Source: Kofleriaceae bacterium (lineage in GTDB: Bacteria; Myxococcota_A; Polyangia; Haliangiales; Haliangiaceae). Taken from it: a stretch of DNA of 64,000 nucleotides. The stretch lies in contig JAGPCY010000003.1 in assembly GCA_018057825.1 (NCBI GenBank), forward strand, positions 130,916-194,915, in the 5' to 3' direction. Position 1 is the stretch's first letter, and every line of letters starts with the position of its first letter. The translations under genes and the position numbers were made by a program. The notes beneath the pieces are model-generated. The model saw nothing but the letters and a program-made list of their open reading frames with translations, was not told where the DNA came from and searched no databases. Positions 57,140 through 64,000 of this stretch are shown one piece after another.

Positions 57140-57240
57140 TTGCGGGCAGCGCCCGGGTTGTCTCCGATCCGATCGGTTGCGACCCGGTTGTGAGGCTACC
57201 GGTCGTTAGGGCTACCCGTCGTTGCGACTACCCATCGTTA
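57140..57240 (+). repeat. Decayed repeat tails at the reverse transcriptase 3' end
   Basis: Three spaced variants of GGCTACCCGTCGTTRG (from about 57192, 57209 and 57226) follow the last short repeat. The last variant forms the final codons of the reverse transcriptase gene, so repeat-derived DNA supplies its C-terminus. Confidence 0.65.
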
Positions 57241-58823
57241 GCGTCTTCCCACACGTCACTATCAGCGTCAGCCCTGTCGCTGTCGCCGTAAGATCGGCTG
57301 CGCTGTGCGGCCATTCGTTGAAGAAGCCTCGTGCTGATCGTATGAAATCTCGTGTAGAATCTAACGTTTGAGGCGCGCAACTTGCTAAACCATACATCCG
57401 TCGCAATATAGTCTGGTCCGCTGTAAGAAAGCCACCCTTGCTCATATGCTTCGTAGGCAACCAACCAGTTCTCGCTTTTCAGCGAGTCCGGCCCAAGCAT
57501 CGCTGCCCAGAGTGTGACGTCTAGACCACGAGAGACTAGACCTCGGCTCTGCGCGTCAAGTGCCAACAGAATCACGGCGTTGTCCTTGCAAAAAGACAGT
57601 GCTCGTGCGCTCTCTTTGCCAATCTTGAACCCAAACGCAATCGCCGTCCAAAGCGCCCAAGCAACTTCACTACCATGGTTCAGCGGCGCGGCACGTTGGA
57701 TGATGTTGTTTACGAGTTTGCTGAGCGCGCGCAGGTCGGGAGCCAGGCCCGCCAGATAGTTCTTGACCAGAAAGCGCGCAAACTGCGGCATCGCACTCGG
57801 CTCCGCCCAGACTGCCTGACTGAGCAGTTGTTGGACGAGTCTCCAACTTCGCCCATCCAGCGTCACCGACTCAAGACGGGCTATCGCGTACCCGACGACG
57901 TACGCGTCCTGCTCGACACCGCGTATACGAAACACCTCATCGAAGAACGCAAGCACTCTTTGACGATCCACCGCACCGCCCCAGAGACTGTAGTCTCTAA
58001 TTCGCACAAGCCATGGCCGATCGGTCGGCAACGGCAACTCATCAATACGAGTCTTTCGCGGGTTCAGGGAGAGTTCGTACGCTACCAATTCCTCTTGCAA
58101 GACCGCAAGTGCCTTCTCTGCTTGATGCCGTGTGGCAAACACCAGCTCGTAGTCGTCATAGTATCGGATACCAGATACCGCTTCGATTCTGTCAGAGACA
58201 GCGACGTCTATCGCCGAGAGTATGAGCTCACCGAGTATCAGTGATGAGTCGGGACCGATCGCGATCCCCTTCGTCTGCCCGGACTGCCCTAGTCGAATTG
58301 CCAGATCGATGACGTTTCCGACCAGCTGATAGTTCTGGCGCTGCGCCTTAGCGACAGCGCGAGTGTGCAATGCCCACGGGATGCTATGCGAGTACACACT
58401 AGGATAGAACTCTGAGATGTCTGCACTCAGGAGGTAGCCACCCAATGTGCGATTCGCGGCGCGGCGAAAGGGCAGGTCGCCGGTCGAAGTCTGCGCTGCG
58501 CAAGCCCGGCCGAGTGTTCGCGTGAAGCGCGGCCTGCTGCAGCTGTATGGCGACGATTCGATGCGCTCGCGAATCGTGGGCCACTGCGACTCGATTGCTC
58601 GAACAAGATGGAACTCGACGATAGGATTCGGGATCGCAAGCAGTCGCCGCGTGCCGCTTAGCCTGGCAAGGCTATGGCGAACTGGTGACGTCTCGCCGTT
58701 GTCGCGCAGTGACTGCGGCGGCGCAGGGTGTGCGGCGAGCGCGCTCGAAGAACTCCCGGATGAGAAGCTTGGCGGCAACTCCTTTGGAAAGAGCCCAAAG
58801 TCGAGCAGTGACAGTGGCTTCAT
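57228..58823 (-). CDS. Reverse transcriptase of the Abi/UG defence type
   Basis: The 531-residue protein has RT motif A LLSADISEFYPSVYSHSIPW, motif B KGIAIGPDSSLILGELILSA and the catalytic YxDD box IRYYDDYELVF. Motif D SLNPRKTRIDEL follows. The GxxIGPxxSxxxxE form of motif B is typical of Abi-P2/AbiK/UG (DRT) polymerases rather than group II introns or retrons. After about 300 the protein is all-helical (EVAWALWTAIAFGFKIGKES; WLVAYEAYEQGWLSY). Such RTs act in phage defence by making DNA with or without a template. No maturase or endonuclease domain is present. The last residues come from repeat DNA. GC is clearly below the hydrogenase region. The subgroup is not assigned. Confidence 0.85.
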   Translation of the reverse strand: MKPLSLLDFGLFPKELPPSFSSGSSSSALAAHPAPPQSLRDNGETSPVRHSLARLSGTRRLLAIPNPIVEFHLVRAIESQWPTIRERIESSPYSCSRPRFTRTLGRACAAQTSTGDLPFRRAANRTLGGYLLSADISEFYPSVYSHSIPWALHTRAVAKAQRQNYQLVGNVIDLAIRLGQSGQTKGIAIGPDSSLILGELILSAIDVAVSDRIEAVSGIRYYDDYELVFATRHQAEKALAVLQEELVAYELSLNPRKTRIDELPLPTDRPWLVRIRDYSLWGGAVDRQRVLAFFDEVFRIRGVEQDAYVVGYAIARLESVTLDGRSWRLVQQLLSQAVWAEPSAMPQFARFLVKNYLAGLAPDLRALSKLVNNIIQRAAPLNHGSEVAWALWTAIAFGFKIGKESARALSFCKDNAVILLALDAQSRGLVSRGLDVTLWAAMLGPDSLKSENWLVAYEAYEQGWLSYSGPDYIATDVWFSKLRASNVRFYTRFHTISTRLLQRMAAQRSRSYGDSDRADADSDVWEDANDG

Positions 58824-59011
58824 GTGCGGCTGCTCATCGTTGATGACATTGCCATCGCGCCTCGCTTCTTTTCGCCTCGGGCACTAGTACACGCGAACCA
58901 GACAGTTGCGACCCGCACCTCGGCGACACGAGTCGTCGAGCGACCTTTCCGCCATACGAACCGGCCAGTTTCGGCCGTGACCGAAGTCCTCTGTCGAACA
59001 GGAGCGGCCAT
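58820..59011 (-). CDS. Possible small protein or structured leader before the reverse transcriptase
   Basis: A 63-codon frame, ATG at 59011, overlaps the reverse transcriptase start (ATGA) and has GAGG 9 bp before its ATG. The residues are basic and unlike any family I know. The same DNA holds a hairpin, CGGCC/GGCCG at 58962-58977, so this 200-bp gap may instead encode a leader RNA. The evidence is weak either way. Confidence 0.3.
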   Translation of the reverse strand: MAAPVRQRTSVTAETGRFVWRKGRSTTRVAEVRVATVWFACTSARGEKKRGAMAMSSTMSSRT

Positions 59012-59023
59012 GAGTTGTCGACC

Positions 59024-60103
59024 TCAGCCAGCCAATGCGCGCTTCACCTGAAGCGCGACGACTTCGGCGAGAAGTGGGGGAACGGCGTTGCCAACCTGAC
59101 GAAACCCGTGCCAGATTGTGCCTGCGAATTGGAATGCGTCAGGAAATGAATGTAGCCGCGCAGCTTCTCGTACCGTTATGCACCGGTGTTCGTCGGGATG
59201 GATCGGTCGTGGCGCAGTGAACCGGCCACGAGTGATGTCTGTTCCTGCCCGCAACGTCGTCGACTGAGCATCGTTGCTCAGACGAATGAAGCGACTCACT
59301 GGTTCCTGGGCGCCGCGCTTCGTGCGCCGAAATCGTTCCCTTACCACCGCGCTGTGACGAGTCAGCTGGCACGCTGTCAGCCGATAGCTAGTAGGACTCA
59401 TGTTCTTGTCGCGCAACCGGGCGCTGTAGTGTGAAGGAGGCCCGAGTTTAACAAGAGCGTCACTTTGTTCGTACAACTCCGGAATCGCTTCCAAGGGCGG
59501 GATATCGGCCAATGCCTCACCGACGGTCACACGACTACGCCGTCGCTCTGGATAGGTGGGCGGCGTGCATCCATATCTGTAGCCCAGGAAGAAGACCCGG
59601 GCCCTATTCTGCGGTACGGAGAAGTCCGCAGCATCAAGTGTCTGCACCGGGCCAACAACATCGTAGCCTGCCTGCGAAATCTCGCCAAGAAACATGCTCA
59701 GCGTGTCGGACATTTGGGACATCAATATGCCCCGTACATTCTCCATTATGAAATAGAGCGGCCGCAGCTCGCGCACCAACCGCGCGAACTCGAGAATTCC
59801 AACGTTGCGCGGATCGCGCGGATTCCGGTGACCGCCGACGGAGAACCCCTGGCATGGCGGGCCACCAAACAGGAGATGCAGTTCATCTGTTCGCGAAAGC
59901 CCACTCGTTGCGCGCAAATCTGCTCCTGTCTGCTTTCCGACATCGCCCACGAGCACTCGACAGCTTTGAAAGTTCTGGCTGTGCGTGCGAGCGTGTATGG
60001 GATCATTCTCAACGGCGCACATCACTGAAAACCCAGCATTCTCCACACCGAGAGTCATTCCACCTGCGCCGGCGAAAAGCTCTATGGCACGCAGAGCCGT
60101 CAC
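59024..60103 (-). CDS. DNA cytosine-5 methyltransferase
   Basis: The 359-residue enzyme transfers a methyl group from S-adenosylmethionine to C5 of cytosine in DNA. Motifs appear in order: I ELFAGAGGMTLGVENAGF, IV GGPPCQGFSVGGHRNP (catalytic Cys), VI IMENVRGI, VIII QNRARVFFLG and X QVGNAVPP. The variable region (about 205-285) sets specificity and cannot be read. The GTG overlaps the stop of the preceding gene (GTGA). It could protect self DNA within the island, but no ordinary restriction endonuclease is next to it. Confidence 0.95.
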   Translation of the reverse strand: MTALRAIELFAGAGGMTLGVENAGFSVMCAVENDPIHARTHSQNFQSCRVLVGDVGKQTGADLRATSGLSRTDELHLLFGGPPCQGFSVGGHRNPRDPRNVGILEFARLVRELRPLYFIMENVRGILMSQMSDTLSMFLGEISQAGYDVVGPVQTLDAADFSVPQNRARVFFLGYRYGCTPPTYPERRRSRVTVGEALADIPPLEAIPELYEQSDALVKLGPPSHYSARLRDKNMSPTSYRLTACQLTRHSAVVRERFRRTKRGAQEPVSRFIRLSNDAQSTTLRAGTDITRGRFTAPRPIHPDEHRCITVREAARLHSFPDAFQFAGTIWHGFRQVGNAVPPLLAEVVALQVKRALAG

Positions 60104-61038
60104 AGGTCCACCTCTCCCATCATCGGATAGTAGCGATAGAGTTGCGCATAGGCTTCGACGAATTCCCGCGGCAAAGGAAATGGCAGATTTACTGATGCGC
60201 GCGGGAGCCGCCTATCAAGTTCACTGCGTTCTTTGGGCGTTATGGGAGGAATTGCAATGTTGAACAACTTCTTGCCAGTGAGAAAGGAGAGCCCTTCTAG
60301 AAGGCGCGCAGATTTGACTGTTTTGCGGCCAGCGCGGTCGAGCAAAGCGCCGCCTATCGTGATCATCGGGGCGCCGTCCTTATACCAGAACGAGAATAGC
60401 GGTACAATCTCTACCCCTTCACGCGCACGGCCGTTGTCGCTCAGCGTGCTCTCTAGATAGGCCCACAGGATCTTGACGAGCAAGTCGGGATATTCCTCTG
60501 GAGCCAATACCCGGGGCAGTCGTGTTGGGACGCTGTCGCCAAACGTACGACGCAGTGCATCCCCTCTCGCGGCGCGTGAATCACCGTCTCGCCAAGGCGG
60601 CCTCGCATCGAACGTTGCCATCAGCACGCTGCTCGTCTGCGCGCGCTCTCCAAGAAACGCTAGATCTTGGAGAGATTCGCTTTCCGGTGCGTAGTCGTAG
60701 TCGAGCCATACGATCGCTGGCTTCTTCCAGTTCAGCTTCGGCAGTACGGCTGTGGAAATCCCTTCCATGACTCTTATGCACGAGAAGGGGCGATTGTATT
60801 GGGCCCGCTTATAGCCGTCGGGCATCTCGATTGATGTGAGTCGTTTGATTCCGAGCTTCCGATGGGCGATAATGAAGTCAGAAAACCACATTGAGCCAAA
60901 GCCAACGTAACGAAAATCCTGGCCTGGGAATGCGCCAACATAGCGCCCAAGAGCTTCAAAGATCATCTTTCGCTGCGTGCGCTTATTCGGACGAATTGCG
61001 TAGTTGAACTTCTCGTATGAGGGGCGATGGACTGTCAT
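60100..61038 (-). CDS. Rossmann methyltransferase-like protein in GHKL-linked operon
   Basis: The 312-residue protein begins KFNYAIRPNKRTQRKMIFEA. YVGFGSMWFSDFIIAHRKLG, LTSIEMPDGYKRAQYNRPF and AIVWLDYDYAPES resemble motif I, the acidic motif and motif IV of S-adenosylmethionine-dependent methyltransferases. I know this type only as a conserved, poorly described protein annotated as O-methyltransferase-like. A C-terminal segment has PLFSFWYKDGAPMITIGG. Starts and stops overlap both neighbours by 4 bp, so it is a fixed component of the operon. The target (DNA, RNA or protein) is unknown. Confidence 0.6.
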   Translation of the reverse strand: MTVHRPSYEKFNYAIRPNKRTQRKMIFEALGRYVGAFPGQDFRYVGFGSMWFSDFIIAHRKLGIKRLTSIEMPDGYKRAQYNRPFSCIRVMEGISTAVLPKLNWKKPAIVWLDYDYAPESESLQDLAFLGERAQTSSVLMATFDARPPWRDGDSRAARGDALRRTFGDSVPTRLPRVLAPEEYPDLLVKILWAYLESTLSDNGRAREGVEIVPLFSFWYKDGAPMITIGGALLDRAGRKTVKSARLLEGLSFLTGKKLFNIAIPPITPKERSELDRRLPRASVNLPFPLPREFVEAYAQLYRYYPMMGEVDL

Positions 61039-62420
61039 CGATCGACCTTGTTCACATAGAAGTACTCGAACGTCTTGGCACCTACCGCCGTCGCGGAGAG
61101 GTCGGGGTCGCCAAGCGCCGCAGCTACCCTGGCAACCTCCCGCTTTGGCTTCTGGTACTGAATATTGACGGCGCCGTCGGTAGTCCCCGGGACGGGCGGT
61201 GTCTTCATGCTCTGAGGCTTTGATACTGCGGTTGCTCGCACTGGCTTCGCCTCGCGTTCTGCCTTTTTCGCAGCGGTTGGATTGGCCTTGCGGGCCCTAG
61301 AGTAGGTAATGTACTCTCGTGCCGCGACCTGCATCTTGCTGCGAGCTTTGCGGTACAAGACCGTCTCAGCGTCGATATCGTCCTTTGTCGTTGTCCACGG
61401 CAACAGAAACGGCGAGTCCGATCGAAACGCAATTATTCCAACGTATCCATTGTACTGTGGGTGCCACTGCGGGAACTTGGCTAGTCCCCAACCCGTTCGC
61501 TCCGACTTGTCCGCGGCAAGAACAACGCGGTTGTTGCATAGTACGTACCAGCCCCACGGAGAGGCGTCATCGTCCTCGTCAGAGCCAGGGCGCTCACCGC
61601 GTGTCGCGGCCGCGCCGGCCCACAGCTCCACGTCAACGATTTGACCATCGACCTTCTGCACGAACTGCTCGTGCAACGGCTGGAACCCGTGTCCTTGCAG
61701 GAACGCGAACTCCATCGGCTTCACCTTGTTTCCATTGACCTTGATTGTGAGGCCTTGGTCGAGGAATGCCGCGAAAGTTCGCGCTGCTGCGTTCAGCAAG
61801 CGTGATTCGAATGCTGGGGAGCTAAGTTCTTGCGAGACTCCTGCCAGTAGCTTCGTCACCTTTATGACAGTGTGCTCTTTGGCGGTCTTCTTCACCGGGC
61901 GCGGAGTGAGCCGCATGTCCCATGTGTCACGATCAGCCGCCCACGCTTCGACGTCGACATCCATTGTGAATGCGTCATCTTCCGTTTGTGACTCGATAGA
62001 GAAGTAGCGTCCGAGCTTGAATAGTGCCCGCTTCATCCCAATCCCGTAGATCCCGATGCCAGTCCTAGTCGCAGATTCGTCCGGTGCTTCCGGGTCACGG
62101 CCGAAGTTGAAGGCGTAGTCGCAAGCGATGCCAATGGGGATGCCGCCGCAGTTGTCGCTGACTGACAGCGAACTGCGATCGAATTTGATGTCAATTGTGT
62201 ATGCTTGGTAGCGGTTCTCGCCGGAACTTAGCGGATGAGGCTTTGGAGCGAGAGTCCGTTTGCCTCGTGATGGCGGATTGGTATGTCTGGTCGCACCGTC
62301 TACCGAGTTGTCGATGAGGTCGAGCACACACGCCTCCAGAGATATGTCTCTGGTGATCATGTCGATGAAGAAGCGCTTGTGCGGGGTCGCCTTTACAACA
62401 CGCGTGTCGACGTCTGACAT
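61035..62420 (-). CDS. GHKL ATPase (MutL/MORC/HSP90-like)
   Basis: The 461-residue protein has a GHKL nucleotide-binding fold at its N-terminus: N-box CVLDLIDNSVDGA, G1 box SLSVSDNCGGIP and G2 box GIGIYGIGMKRALFKLG. A transducer-like region follows (about 190-330), then a Lys/Ala-rich linker (about 375-420). There is no kinase or topoisomerase domain. Prokaryotic MORC/MutL-type ATPases have been described in restriction-modification operons (Iyer, Abhiman and Aravind), and the two following genes encode methyltransferase-type proteins. The ATG at 62420 follows AGAGG; a GTG four codons upstream is possible. It is the first gene of the operon. Confidence 0.85.
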   Translation of the reverse strand: MSDVDTRVVKATPHKRFFIDMITRDISLEACVLDLIDNSVDGATRHTNPPSRGKRTLAPKPHPLSSGENRYQAYTIDIKFDRSSLSVSDNCGGIPIGIACDYAFNFGRDPEAPDESATRTGIGIYGIGMKRALFKLGRYFSIESQTEDDAFTMDVDVEAWAADRDTWDMRLTPRPVKKTAKEHTVIKVTKLLAGVSQELSSPAFESRLLNAAARTFAAFLDQGLTIKVNGNKVKPMEFAFLQGHGFQPLHEQFVQKVDGQIVDVELWAGAAATRGERPGSDEDDDASPWGWYVLCNNRVVLAADKSERTGWGLAKFPQWHPQYNGYVGIIAFRSDSPFLLPWTTTKDDIDAETVLYRKARSKMQVAAREYITYSRARKANPTAAKKAEREAKPVRATAVSKPQSMKTPPVPGTTDGAVNIQYQKPKREVARVAAALGDPDLSATAVGAKTFEYFYVNKVDR

Positions 62421-62523
62421 CTGGCCTCTCACTTTGGCTTACGCAGCAAGTCGCCGCTCTGCAAGGTGGCCAAGCGCCTCCCACCAGTAGGACGGGGCTT
62501 GTGCAGCTTCGACGCTAGCGGAT

Positions 62524-62573
62524 TTTCGGCGTCCGAAAGCGTCGCGAGGCTTCCCTTTTTGGGGGAGCCTCGC
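62524..62573 (-). terminator. Two hairpins between nrdJ and the defence operon
   Basis: Read on the minus strand after nrdJ, the first stem is GCGAGGCT/AGCCTCGC with inner CCC/GGG pairs around an A-rich loop. Then comes CGAAA-type TTTCGG/CCGAAA around CGT. No T-run follows the first, so termination of nrdJ is plausible but not certain. The pair marks the right edge of the low-GC island. Confidence 0.5.
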
Positions 62574-62641
62574 TGTTTCGGTTGCCTCTGGTCAGCGTCG
62601 TGTCAGCGCCCGCCACTCACCCCTCCAGTACTACCCCACCA

Positions 62642-64000
<1,359 letters not shown>

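Noticed and set aside
57228-58823. Group II intron reverse transcriptase
   Set aside because: No maturase or HNH domain and no intron RNA features; motif B has the IGPxxS form and the C-terminus is an all-helical region as in Abi/UG enzymes.
57131-59023. Retron with msr-msd RNA
   Set aside because: The retron RT hallmark motifs I would look for (NAXXH and VTG) were not found, and no typical inverted-repeat msr-msd structure was seen upstream; a different non-coding RNA remains possible.

Overview
The window is a GC-rich bacterial chromosome segment that most resembles a Myxococcota (Polyangia/Kofleriaceae-like) genome. The reasons are many lipoproteins with Ala/Asp-rich leaders after the lipobox Cys, thrombospondin type 3 and InlB-like repeat proteins, a Tat phospholipase C, a MshEN-only protein and frequent GTG starts with ATGA/GTGA overlaps. 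The taxonomic call is inference. I saw no rRNA, tRNA or CRISPR array.

Layout. 1-4957 (minus): a large calcium-binding-type lipoprotein that runs off the left edge, and a MshEN protein. 5039-15244 (plus): L,D-transpeptidase, lipB and a DTW-domain fusion, then a complete NAD-linked group 3d [NiFe] hydrogenase, hoxF-U-Y-H. It is followed by one unusual gene that fuses the HoxW-type maturation protease to a shortened HypF-like protein whose catalytic motifs are eroded. 15254-34290: small lipoproteins, an SGNH hydrolase, a SWIM-SNF2 helicase, an ATPase plus Toprim-like pair, a MacAB/Lol-type exporter, a DUF1513 protein, a phospholipase C and a LysR-regulated oxidoreductase. 34601-41516: an eleven-repeat Cys-rich surface lipoprotein, an E2-like acyltransferase lacking its histidine, a beta-barrel, a collagen-like lipoprotein and a zinc-less FmdB. 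41737-43343: rpsB-tsf, followed by a hairpin-rich repeat block (43351-43892). 43893-49931: mostly unrecognised secreted or small proteins, plus a VOC and a DUF3224 protein.

49934-57240 is a mosaic. A short repeat family (core CCGAGAGGTTGCTACCC, always in the same orientation) occurs at least ten times in near-perfect form and several more times in decayed form. It sits at the breakpoints of partial gene copies: two fragments of a nucleotidyltransferase, a fragment of a DUF3224 gene, and 5'-truncated tandem copies of a Y1 (IS200/REP-associated type) transposase that share one 3' end. An intact antitoxin-like/nucleotidyltransferase pair (53436-54232) and a second, truncated pair lie inside.

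57228-62420 (minus) is lower in GC and looks like a horizontally acquired defence island. It is a tightly overlapping operon of a GHKL (MutL/MORC-like) ATPase, a Rossmann methyltransferase-like protein and a cytosine-5 DNA methyltransferase, followed 200 bp later by an Abi/UG-type reverse transcriptase. It lies between the repeat mosaic and the housekeeping gene nrdJ, which runs off the right edge. I consider this combination and the repeat-bounded mosaic next to it the most interesting parts of the window.
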